Below are positions 6,324-13,039 of a stretch of 16,207 nt of DNA, one piece after another; the first letter of the stretch is position 1; each line of letters begins with the position of its first letter. The stretch is from a bacterium (GTDB lineage Bacteria; Bacillota; Clostridia; Lachnospirales; Lachnospiraceae): assembly GCA_004562765.1 (NCBI GenBank), contig SFRL01000085.1, positions 1-16,207 on the forward strand. Direction: 5' to 3'. A program made the translations under genes and the position numbers. Under the pieces are notes generated by a model. That model had not been told where the DNA came from. It searched no databases and was given only the letters and a program-made list of their open reading frames with translations.

Positions 6324-7721
6324 ATGGGATTTTTAGAATGGATGGGTTTTTCAAAACTCAGGGATGCGCCAGAGGAAGACAGACCGGAGGAAAAGCTGCC
6401 GGAGGTGACGGACAGCGTCCGTGATTCCGGGCAGATTTTTGCTTTTGGGACTGCAAGCAGCGGGGAAAAGGTGGATGAACAATCTGCCATGCAGATTTCC
6501 ACGGTATATGCCTGTGTGAGAGTTCTGGCAGAAACAGTAGCAGCATTGCCGCTGCATCTGTACCGCTACACCGATGATGGGAAAGGCAAGGAAAGGGCTG
6601 CAGACCATCCGCTTTACCGGATTTTATACCGGCAGCCCAACGATGAGATGAGCAGCTTTACCTGGCGGGAAACGCTGATGACACATCTGCTTTTGTGGGG
6701 GAATGCCTACTGCCAGATCATCCGGGATGGAAGGAATAACGTCCTCGGCCTGTATCCGCTGCTCCCGGAGAATGTGGAGGTAGACCGTGACGAACAGGGG
6801 CAGCTCTATTATATCTACCATGCTTACACGGATGAAGTGCCGGGGGAAAAGAACCAGGATATCTATTTTAGAAAAGATGAAATCCTGCATATTCCCGGCC
6901 TGGGCTTTAATGGACTCGTAGGATTTTCCCCGATTGCCATGATGAAGAACAGTCTCGGAACCACACTGGCTGTGGAGAAGTATGGTTCTTCCTTTTTCAA
7001 AAACGGGGCACAGCCAAGCGGCGTGCTGGAGCATCCGGGTGTCTTAAAAGACCCGCAGAAGATCCGGGATAACTGGACATCGGTATATGGCGGTGCAAAT
7101 AACGCCCATAAGGTCGCTGTGCTCGAAGAGGGGATGCAGTATAAGTCTATTTCATTACCGCCAGAGGATAGCCAGTTCCTTTCCACCCGGCAGTTTGGCG
7201 TGGAAGAAATCTGCCGTATCTTCCGGGTGCCGCCGCATATGGTCCAGGACTTACAGAGAGCGACTTTCTCTAATATTGAGAACCAGTCACTGAATTTTGT
7301 GGTACACACACTGACTCCTTGGCTGGTGCGGTTCGAGCAGGCAATCATCAAAGACCTTCTACTTACCGAGGAACAGGATGTGCTGTTTCCTAAGTTTAAC
7401 GTGGATGGATTGCTGCGTGGCGATTACCAGAGCAGGATGAACGGTTACGCCACCGGCATCAGTAACGGTTTCTTAAGCCCTAATGACATCCATCGCCTAG
7501 AGAATATGGACCTGATCCCGGCAGAAGAGGGAGGAGACGACTATTACCTGAACGGCGGTTATGTGAAACTACGGGACGCTGGAAAATACGCCCAGGTGAA
7601 GCAGGCGGCTGTGGAGCAGAACCGGCCGAAGGAACAGCCGGAGGAAAAGACACCTGACAGTGAGAACAGGCGGAGTGAGAGTACGCCGCAAAAACCGAAA
7701 GAAAGGAAACGGAAACGATGA
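6324..7721 (+). CDS. Phage portal protein, HK97 family
   Basis: The 465-residue protein has the HK97 portal hallmarks: STVYACVRVLAETVAALPLH near residues 59-78, LLLWGNAYCQIIRD in the stem-proximal region, and RIFRVPPHMVQDLQRATFSNIE around 295-316, followed by LTPWLVRFEQAI. It forms the dodecameric ring at one capsid vertex through which DNA passes and to which the terminase docks. AAGGAGG at 6308-6314 gives the start. The last 40 residues are a low-complexity, highly charged tail (QNRPKEQPEEK...ERKRKR) likely disordered. Its stop overlaps the start of the head protease gene as ATGA, showing translational coupling. Confidence 0.95.
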   Translation: MGFLEWMGFSKLRDAPEEDRPEEKLPEVTDSVRDSGQIFAFGTASSGEKVDEQSAMQISTVYACVRVLAETVAALPLHLYRYTDDGKGKERAADHPLYRILYRQPNDEMSSFTWRETLMTHLLLWGNAYCQIIRDGRNNVLGLYPLLPENVEVDRDEQGQLYYIYHAYTDEVPGEKNQDIYFRKDEILHIPGLGFNGLVGFSPIAMMKNSLGTTLAVEKYGSSFFKNGAQPSGVLEHPGVLKDPQKIRDNWTSVYGGANNAHKVAVLEEGMQYKSISLPPEDSQFLSTRQFGVEEICRIFRVPPHMVQDLQRATFSNIENQSLNFVVHTLTPWLVRFEQAIIKDLLLTEEQDVLFPKFNVDGLLRGDYQSRMNGYATGISNGFLSPNDIHRLENMDLIPAEEGGDDYYLNGGYVKLRDAGKYAQVKQAAVEQNRPKEQPEEKTPDSENRRSESTPQKPKERKRKR

Positions 7722-8504
7722 AGAAATTCTGGAACTGGATTCACAATGAAGCCGGCGGCAGGGTGCTCCGTCTGGAAGGACCGATTGATGAGGAATCCTT
7801 CTGGGGGGATGAGGCAACACCAAAGGCATTCCGGGAGGAACTGGAATCAGGAGAGGGCGATATTACCGTCTGGATCAACAGCCCCGGCGGAAATGTGTTC
7901 GCGGCAGCGGAGATTTATACGATGCTCCGGGACTATAAAGGCGCGGTTACCGTCAAGATTGACGCCATTGCCGCTTCTGCTGCCTCTGTGGTAGCGATGG
8001 CTGGAAGTAGAGTGCTGATGTCCCCTGTGGCAATGCTGATGCTCCATGATCCCAGCACCATCGCTTATGGCAATACCAAAGACATGGAGCGGGCAATCCA
8101 TACGCTCCCACAGCCGCATTTCCAACCTGATGTCCAATGAGACGTGGATGAATGCGAAAAAGGCAGTGGAACTGGGGTTCGCGGATGAAATCCTCTTTGA
8201 CGTGGAAGAACCGGAAGAAGAGGGAGAAGGCGGGGAGGAAGAAACAGAGGAGGAAGAGGAAAAGCCGGGCATCCATCTGGAGGCACAGATTTATTCCACC
8301 AGACAGATGGGACTGACGATCCTGAACCGGCTCGGTGTGGACAGCGGGAAGCCTCCTGAGAAGCCGCCTGCGGATACACACACAGAACCTTCCAAATCCA
8401 TGGAAGAAAAGCCGCCGCATCCTGCAATCGGCATGGACGGCACAACAGAAGATGGCAGTGTGCCATATCTGATCTTAGAGAAACAGCTGGAGTGTTTGAA
8501 GTAA
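7718..8504 (+). pseudogene. ClpP-like head maturation protease, broken by an internal out-of-frame deletion
   Basis: The first frame (7718-8140, 140 residues) encodes a phage ClpP-like serine protease with INSPGGNVFAAAEIY, the catalytic serine region IAASAASVVAMAG and the histidine in MLMLHDPSTIAYG. At about 8105-8108 it leaves frame and stops at 8140. The rest of the domain continues in another frame from about 8106: SHSRISNLMSNETWMNAKKAVELGFADEILF, then an acidic tail and a C-terminal extension to 8504. From memory of homologues roughly 17 residues that normally link the two parts (the helix after DMERAI.TL) are missing, so this is a deletion and not a simple slip. The product should be inactive; the protease normally removes the capsid delta domain. 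The second part could restart at ATG 8130, without the active site. Confidence 0.82.
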
Positions 8505-8576
8505 GGCAAACGCCTGAAACAGACAGATCCGGCTCTTTTTATACCCAAAATCACATTTTTTATGGAGGAAATGACG

Positions 8577-9797
8577 ATGAGTAAGATTCTTGAACTGAGA
8601 AGCAAGCGCAATACCCTCTGGGAGCAGACCAAGGCATTCCTGGAGCAGCACCGCGGGGAGAACGGCCTTGTAGCCGCCGATGCGGTGGAGCAGTACAACA
8701 AGATGGCCCAGGAGGTCAAGGACCTGGGTGCGGAGATCGAGCGTCTGGAGCAGCAGGCGGAGTTTGACGCCAAGCTGTCGGCCCCGACCTCCAATCCGGT
8801 GCATGGCGATCCGAAGAACGGCAGCCCGAAGGATAAGGACACCAGCCCGACCGGGACGGAGGAGTATAAGAATGCATTCTGGGACATGATCCGCAACCGT
8901 GGTAACTACGGCGAGGTCAGAAACGCGCTGTCTGTCGGTGTGGATACGGAAGGCGGATACACCGTGCCGGATGAGTTTGAAAAGAAACTGGTGGAGGCAC
9001 TGGAGGAGAATAACATCTTCCGAAGCATGGCGAATGTGATCCGCACCAGTTCCGGCACCCGTAAGATTCCGATTGCGGAGGACACCGGGGAGGCCAGCTG
9101 GATCGATGAAGGGGAGGAAATCCCGGAGAGCGACACCACCTTTGGGCAGACCATGCTGTCGGCTTATAAGCTGGGCACCATGATCAAGGTTTCCAATGAG
9201 CTTCTGAACGATTCCGCGTTTGACCTTGCGACCTATATCGCCCGCCGTTTTGGTGTGCGTATGGGCAACGCGGAGGAGAAGGCATTCATTACCGGGGACG
9301 GTGTGGGCAAGCCGCTGGGCATCCTGGACGATGCCGGGGCGAAGGTGGGCGTAACCGCAGGAACGCAGACCAAGCTGACCTTTGATGAAATCTTCCAGCT
9401 GTACTATGCACTGAAAGCACCGTACCGCAAGAAAGCGGAGTTCCTGTGCAACGAGGCGGTGGTGCTGCAGCTGATGACCTTAAAAGACAACAACGGCAAC
9501 TATATCTGGAAGCCGGGACTTGAGATCGGCAAGCCGGATACACTTCTGAACCGTCCGCTGAAGACCTCTGCCTTTATGCCCGCCGTGGCAGCAGGAAACA
9601 AAGTGCTGGCCTTTGGCGATTACAGCTACTACTGGATCGCAGACCGCCAGAGCAGAACCTTCCGCCGCCTGAATGAGCTGTATGCCCGCACGGATCAGGT
9701 AGGTTTCCTTTCTACGCAGCGTGTGGACGGAAAGCTGATCCTGCCGGAAGCGGTGCAGGTGATCCAGATGAAGGGCAGCGCATCCAGCGGTTCCTGA
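8577..9797 (+). CDS. Phage major capsid protein, HK97 fold
   Basis: The 406-residue protein has the layout of HK97 gp5: residues 1-65 are a charged coiled coil (delta scaffold domain, LRSKRNTLWEQTKAFLEQ...EVKDLGAEIERLEQQ), a low-complexity linker rich in Pro, Ser and Lys to about 90, then the shell domain with EGGYTVPDEFEKKLVEAL, SSGTRKIPIAEDTGEASWIDEGEEI, FITGDGVGKPLGIL and YYWIADR. GGAGG at 8564-8568 fits a start at 8577 (spacing 8) better than 8562 or 8571. The delta domain would be removed by the upstream protease, which is broken here. Codons in the first half end mostly in G or C, more than in the adjacent portal gene, as expected for the most abundant protein or for a recombined segment. 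Confidence 0.95.
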   Translation: MSKILELRSKRNTLWEQTKAFLEQHRGENGLVAADAVEQYNKMAQEVKDLGAEIERLEQQAEFDAKLSAPTSNPVHGDPKNGSPKDKDTSPTGTEEYKNAFWDMIRNRGNYGEVRNALSVGVDTEGGYTVPDEFEKKLVEALEENNIFRSMANVIRTSSGTRKIPIAEDTGEASWIDEGEEIPESDTTFGQTMLSAYKLGTMIKVSNELLNDSAFDLATYIARRFGVRMGNAEEKAFITGDGVGKPLGILDDAGAKVGVTAGTQTKLTFDEIFQLYYALKAPYRKKAEFLCNEAVVLQLMTLKDNNGNYIWKPGLEIGKPDTLLNRPLKTSAFMPAVAAGNKVLAFGDYSYYWIADRQSRTFRRLNELYARTDQVGFLSTQRVDGKLILPEAVQVIQMKGSASSGS

Positions 9798-9813
9798 TAA
9801 GGCGGAGAGATTA

Positions 9814-9853
9814 TGGCAGATGGTGGTTATATGTATATGCCTGCCATCTGCTG
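9814..9853 (+). promoter_or_regulatory. Long RNA hairpin after the capsid gene, coinciding with a 13-codon open frame
   Basis: GCAGATGG (9816-9823) pairs perfectly with CCATCTGC (9844-9851). The stem continues inward through 9824-9831 with 9836-9843 (one mismatch, three wobbles) and outward by two wobble pairs. No T-run follows, so it is not a standard terminator. An ATG-to-TGA frame (9813-9854, MADGGYMYMPAIC) spans exactly the hairpin, with GGCGGAG at 9801-9807. It could be a transcript-processing or attenuation site that lowers expression after the capsid gene. Confidence 0.5.
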
Positions 9854-9874
9854 ATGAGAGAGGAGGATACAGCC

Positions 9875-10210
9875 ATGGCATTGGTAACCTTGGAAGAAGC
9901 GAAGACCTATCTGCGTGTGGATTCATCGGAAGAGGATGCCGTGGTCGGCATCCTCTTAACTTCTGCTGGGAAACTGTGTGCGGATGTGGCGAGGCTTACG
10001 GATGAACAGTGGGCAGCAGTAGATGCGGATGAAACAGAGGATACGGCATCGTACACGGAAGAAGAACTTTCCCGGATACGGGAAGTGATGAAAGTGGCGG
10101 TTCTGTATGCTCTCGCTTATCTGTATGAACACCGGGAGGAAGCGGACCATCATGGGCTTACCCTGACACTCCGTTCCCTTTTGTTTTCCATCCGGGAAGG
10201 GGTTCTTTGA
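9875..10210 (+). CDS. Head-tail connector protein, phage gp6-like
   Basis: The 111-residue protein starts MALVTLEEAKTYLRVDSSEEDAVV, the standard opening of gp6-like (DNA packaging/QLRG-type) connectors, and ends with a helix VAVLYALAYLYEHRE and LRSLLFSIREGVL. It forms the adaptor ring beneath the portal. An acidic insert (residues 50-65, DADETEDTASYTEEE) lies in the middle. AGGAGG at 9861-9866 supports the start at 9875 over the in-frame ATG at 9854, which overlaps the hairpin's micro-frame stop. It follows the capsid gene after a 77-base gap, the longest gap between genes of the head module. Confidence 0.88.
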   Translation: MALVTLEEAKTYLRVDSSEEDAVVGILLTSAGKLCADVARLTDEQWAAVDADETEDTASYTEEELSRIREVMKVAVLYALAYLYEHREEADHHGLTLTLRSLLFSIREGVL

Positions 10211-10224
10211 AAGGAGAGGCAGGC

Positions 10225-10557
10225 ATGGAGATTTCAAAGCTGAATGAGCGGATAACGATTGAGAAGAATGCAGTCGTTACGGATGCCATTGGGAATCACA
10301 AGAACACATGGATCCACTACTTTTCCTGTTATGCCTATGCTTCCACCTATCAGGCAGAGGAGAAGGAAAGCGAGGTATCCAGCGAGGAGCGCTCCGTCAC
10401 CTTTACGGTGCGCTGGTGCAGTGAGGCCGCCGCTGTCACTTCCACAGGCTTCCGTGTGAGGTTCCGGGGAGAAGTTTATGACATTGAGTCGGTGGACCTG
10501 ATGAATTACCGGAAGAAGGAGATCCGGTTCAAATGCCGGAGGGAACCGAGGCAGTGA
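10225..10557 (+). CDS. Phage head closure (head-tail adaptor) protein
   Basis: The 110-residue protein shows the pattern of the SPP1 gp16/HK97-type head closure family: N-terminal MEISKLNERITIEKN (beta strand after LNERI), central Y-rich strand YFSCYAYASTYQAEE, then EERSVTFTVRW and the C-terminal FRGEVYDIESVDLMNYRKKEI. It is a small beta-barrel that stacks on the connector and retains DNA. AAGGAGAGG at 10211-10219 places the start at 10225 rather than 10207. The order connector, closure, gp10-like protein is the normal one for HK97-like phages. Confidence 0.88.
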   Translation: MEISKLNERITIEKNAVVTDAIGNHKNTWIHYFSCYAYASTYQAEEKESEVSSEERSVTFTVRWCSEAAAVTSTGFRVRFRGEVYDIESVDLMNYRKKEIRFKCRREPRQ

Positions 10558-10574
10558 GAGGGAGGTAACGGCCT

Positions 10575-10952
10575 ATGGCAAAGAAGATATCAGTAGACCA
10601 GCTCTCCAGTGAGATCATGTCTGCGCTGGATGAGTACAAAAAGGTCACGGATGAAGTAGTGAAGACCGCGGTGAATTCTGTATCAAAAGAGACGAAGGCA
10701 ATGGCACAGGCCGGCTCCCCGGTCAAGTCTGGCGGTTATCAAAAGGGGTGGGCGGTCAAAAAGACCTCAGAGAAAACCGGGCAGGTCAGTATCACGGTCT
10801 ATAACCGTACCAAGCCGGGGCTGACACACCTTCTGGAAAAGGGCCATGCCAAGCGTGGCGGCGGCCGGGTGGCGGGAAAACCACATATCGCCCCGGCAGA
10901 AGAATATGCCGTGAATGAACTGGAAGCAGCGATTAGAAGGGGGCTTTCGTGA
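10575..10952 (+). CDS. HK97 gp10-like tail/neck protein
   Basis: The 125-residue protein has an N-terminal helix (residues 1-40) with repeated Val/Thr/Lys, then AQAGSPVKSGGYQKGWAVKK, the gp10-type motif in which a small-residue turn follows two Ser-Pro elements, and LTHLLEKGHAKRGGGRVAGKPHIAPAEE, the strongly conserved core including the GHA and HI..AEE elements. Such proteins sit at the head-tail joint and are needed for tail completion. GGGAGG at 10559-10564 provides the site. Its stop TGA overlaps the next start (position 10952), consistent with coupled translation. Confidence 0.9.
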   Translation: MAKKISVDQLSSEIMSALDEYKKVTDEVVKTAVNSVSKETKAMAQAGSPVKSGGYQKGWAVKKTSEKTGQVSITVYNRTKPGLTHLLEKGHAKRGGGRVAGKPHIAPAEEYAVNELEAAIRRGLS

Positions 10953-11269
10953 TGGATTATGAAGAGATTGCAAACATGTTAGGCGGCACGGGGCTGCCCT
11001 TTGCATACCACCATTTTGCGGAAGGGGAGTCACCACAGCCGCCTTTTATCTGCTACCTGACACCCGGCAGCAACAACTTTGCGGCAGACGGGAAGGTCTA
11101 CTTCAAAGCAAAGCAGCTGGATGTGGAACTGTATACGGACGAGAAGGCACCGCAACTGGAAGAACGGCTGGAAACTGTCTTTGATGCTTACGGGCTGTTC
11201 TATGAGAAATCGGAAACCTACATCGAGTCCGAGAAACTGTATGAAGTGATTTATGAAATGGAGGTATGA
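10952..11269 (+). CDS. Tail completion/terminator-type phage protein (family uncharacterised)
   Basis: The 105-residue protein reads MDYEEIANMLGGTGLPFAYHHF, then PPFICYLTPGSNNFAADGKVYF and a C-terminal TYIESEKLYEVIYEMEV. The mix of strand-forming segments and its slot between the gp10-like and major tail genes match the place normally held by the tail terminator (gpU/HK97 gp11-like). I recognise the type from Gram-positive prophages, but know no biochemical function for it. A GTG at 10949 directly precedes the chosen ATG and could be used instead. AAGGGGG at 10937-10943 is the likely ribosome binding site. Confidence 0.75.
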   Translation: MDYEEIANMLGGTGLPFAYHHFAEGESPQPPFICYLTPGSNNFAADGKVYFKAKQLDVELYTDEKAPQLEERLETVFDAYGLFYEKSETYIESEKLYEVIYEMEV

Positions 11270-11274
11270 AGGCT

Positions 11275-11868
11275 ATGGGAAACAAAGTCAAATATAACCT
11301 GAAAAATGTCCATGCCGCAAAGCTGACAGAAACTGTGGCAGACGGTGTAACCGCATTTGCCTATGCCGCACCGAAGGCGATTCCCGGAGCGGTGAGTATC
11401 AGCCTGGATGCGGAGGGCGAATCCAGCCCGTTCTATGCGGACGGCATCGTGTATTTCCGTTCCGTGACCAATAACGGATACAGCGGTGATCTGGAGATCG
11501 CCTTGATCCCGGAGTGGTTCCGCACGGAGATTTTGCAGGAGGAGCTGGACGCCAAGGGTGTCTTGGTGGAGAACAGCGGAGTTGGCGAGAGCGTGAAGTT
11601 TGCCCTGCTCTTTGAGTTTGACGGGGATGTGAATGCCATCCGCCATGTGCTGTATAACTGTTCGGCATCCCGTCCGTCCATTGAATCGGAGACGAAAGAG
11701 GACACCATTGAGCCTGGAACGGAAACCCTGTCCATTACAGCGGACCCTCGCTCGGATGGGCTTGTAAAAGCCAGGACGGGCGATACCACGGACAAGGAGG
11801 CATATACGAACTGGTATAAATCGGTGTATCTGCCAACGGAAAAAGAGTCAGGGCAGGAAGGAGCGTAA
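11275..11868 (+). CDS. Major tail protein, phi13 family
   Basis: The 197-residue protein contains the phi13-type major tail signatures NVHAAKLTE near the start, KAIPGAVSISLDAEGESSPFYADGIVYF and NNGYSGDLEIALIPEWFR, and EFDGDVNAIRHVLYNCSASRPSIE in the second half; the C terminus is charged and probably flexible (TGDTTDKEAYTNWYKSVYLP). It polymerises into the tail tube around the tape measure protein. The start at 11275 is preferred: GGAGG at 11260-11264 is 10 bases upstream, while the ATG at 11266 would be only one base away. The stop is followed after three bases by the chaperone gene. Confidence 0.9.
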   Translation: MGNKVKYNLKNVHAAKLTETVADGVTAFAYAAPKAIPGAVSISLDAEGESSPFYADGIVYFRSVTNNGYSGDLEIALIPEWFRTEILQEELDAKGVLVENSGVGESVKFALLFEFDGDVNAIRHVLYNCSASRPSIESETKEDTIEPGTETLSITADPRSDGLVKARTGDTTDKEAYTNWYKSVYLPTEKESGQEGA

Positions 11869-11871
11869 AAA

Positions 11872-12246
11872 ATGCTGAAACGTGAAATTGAGATTTGTGG
11901 GAAAAAGGTGGCGTTCCGTTCCTCGGCCACCATTCCCCGACTGTACCGGGCGAAGTTTAAGAGGGATATTTTCAAAGACCTCTCCAAGCTGGAGAAATCC
12001 TATAAAGGCAAGACCGAGGACGGGGAGGAATTCCAGATCGAGGACTTGGAGATTTTCGAGAACGTGGCTTATATCATGGCTTATCATGCGGACAATTCCA
12101 TTCCACCGACCATTGAGGAGTGGCTGGATCAGTTTGATATGTTCTCTATCTATGAAGTTCTGCCGCAGATTCTGGAACTGTGGGGACAGAACATGGTGGT
12201 GGAGGTGCAGGCAAAAAAAGAGTTGGCAGGAGTACAAGGGAAATGA
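11872..12246 (+). CDS. Tail assembly chaperone, G-type product
   Basis: The 124-residue protein starts MLKREIEICGKKVAFRSSATIPRLYRAKF, a pattern of siphovirus tail assembly chaperones that lie between the major tail and tape measure genes, and has DLEIFENVAYIMAYHAD and TIEEWLDQFDMFSIYEVLPQILELW in its helical body. It keeps the tape measure protein soluble and recruits tail tube subunits. Seven A residues at 12213-12219, read as GCA AAA AAA G, offer a -1 slip into the next frame, giving a longer G-T fusion of about 181 residues ending at 12416. The stop TGA also overlaps an ATG (12243) that could allow restart. Confidence 0.88.
   Translation: MLKREIEICGKKVAFRSSATIPRLYRAKFKRDIFKDLSKLEKSYKGKTEDGEEFQIEDLEIFENVAYIMAYHADNSIPPTIEEWLDQFDMFSIYEVLPQILELWGQNMVVEVQAKKELAGVQGK
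12213..12219 (+). promoter_or_regulatory. Probable -1 ribosomal frameshift site
   Basis: The heptamer A AAA AAA, in the zero frame of the upstream chaperone (codons GCA AAA AAA GAG), fits the X XXY YYZ slippery pattern. A one-base backward shift enters the frame of the 12243-12416 gene with no stop between, giving ...AKK-RVGRSTREMTTPLF. This matches the conserved G/GT frameshift of tail assembly genes described for many dsDNA phages. Confidence 0.7.
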
Positions 12247-12416
12247 CAACACCCCTGTTCCTCCTGCGTTGTGTGGAGCTTGGAATTGCGATCTCTGATT
12301 TGGATCTTCTTACCATCGGCCTCGTCATTGATATGTGGACAGAAAAAGGAAACGATGATGTGAAGTACAAAAAAGTGGCCCGTGAAGCCACGCAGGAAGA
12401 TTTCGATAAATTTTAG
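12243..12416 (+). CDS. Tail assembly chaperone, T-type downstream part
   Basis: This frame encodes 57 residues from ATG 12243 (MTTPLFLLRCVELGIAISDL) to DFDKF, and is open upstream through the slippery run, so it is most likely made as the C-terminal part of a -1 frameshift fusion. The sequence LGIAISDLDLLTIGLVIDM followed by a charged tail EKGNDDVKYKKVAREATQEDFDKF is the usual form of the small ORF between chaperone and tape measure genes in such prophages. No strong ribosome binding site precedes 12243, supporting frameshift over independent start; ATGA overlap still permits coupling. Confidence 0.75.
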   Translation: MTTPLFLLRCVELGIAISDLDLLTIGLVIDMWTEKGNDDVKYKKVAREATQEDFDKF

Positions 12417-12420
12417 CTTT

Positions 12421-12443
12421 GGCGCATCCGGTTCGGGTGCGCC
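12421..12443 (+). promoter_or_regulatory. Strong hairpin between chaperone and tape measure genes
   Basis: GGCGCATCCG (12421-12430) pairs with CGGGTGCGCC (12434-12443) across a GTT loop, ten pairs with one wobble. It directly follows the chaperone stop and ends 12 bases before the tape measure ribosome binding site. ATTTACA follows rather than a T-run, so termination would be weak at most; RNA processing or a stabilising structure is possible. Confidence 0.5.
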
Positions 12444-12469
12444 ATTTACATGGTTGGAGGTGAGGAACA

Positions 12470-13039
12470 GTGGCGAGCAGGATCAAAGGCATCACGATTG
12501 AGATTGGTGGTGACACCACAGGCTTAGACAAGGCCCTGAAAAGTGTCAATTCTTCTATCACGCATACGCAGAGTGCCTTAAAAGATGTCAATAAGCTGAT
12601 GAAGCTGGACCCTTCCAACACAGAACTTCTCACACAGAAACAGAAGTTACTGAAGGATGCGATTTCATCCACAAAGGAAAAGCTGGATGCCTTAAAACAG
12701 GCGCAGGCACAGGCAAAGGAGCAGCTGGAGAACGGTGACTTGGGGCAGGACAAATACGATGCCCTCCAGCGTGAGATCATCGAGACCGAGCAGGAATTAA
12801 ACCGGCTCCAGCAGGAGGCTGCAACCACCAGTACAGCCCTTGCCAAGATTGACGAGATCGGCGGCAAGATGGAGAATCTGGGAAATTCTATCGCCGGTGT
12901 CGGAAAAACGATTATGCCGATCTCCACAGCAGTCGGCGGCCTGGGCATTGCGGCTGTGAAAACGGCTGCGGACTTTGACTCTGCCATGAGCCAGGTGGCA
13001 GCGGTATCCGGCGCGACCGGGGATGACCTGGATGGGTGA
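12470..13039 (+). CDS. Tail tape measure protein, N-terminal part (frameshifted)
   Basis: GTG is the start codon, preceded by GGAGGTGAGG at 12456-12465. The 189 residues open MASRIKGITIEIGGDTTGLDKALK, typical of Gram-positive phage tape measure proteins, then a long coiled coil rich in Lys, Gln and Glu (about 40-125), and the start of the TP901-type core with KTAADFDSAMSQVAAVSGATGDDLD. It ends abruptly in a TGA at 13037-13039 where related proteins continue with a helix of about eight to ten residues before MG.KTKFSASEAA. That missing stretch and the switch of frame indicate a small deletion, discussed in the findings. On its own this part cannot set tail length. Confidence 0.85.
   Translation: MASRIKGITIEIGGDTTGLDKALKSVNSSITHTQSALKDVNKLMKLDPSNTELLTQKQKLLKDAISSTKEKLDALKQAQAQAKEQLENGDLGQDKYDALQREIIETEQELNRLQQEAATTSTALAKIDEIGGKMENLGNSIAGVGKTIMPISTAVGGLGIAAVKTAADFDSAMSQVAAVSGATGDDLDG

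Noticed and set aside
8086..8140. Programmed frameshift in the head protease gene
   Set aside because: No slippery sequence is present, and residues expected between the two frames are missing, which a slip cannot restore.
8504..8515. Hairpin AGGC/GCCT after the protease gene as a terminator
   Set aside because: Only four base pairs, and the T-run begins some 20 bases further on; too weak to call.
12421..12443. Classical intrinsic terminator before the tape measure gene
   Set aside because: The stem is strong but no T-run follows on either strand, so it is listed only as a hairpin.
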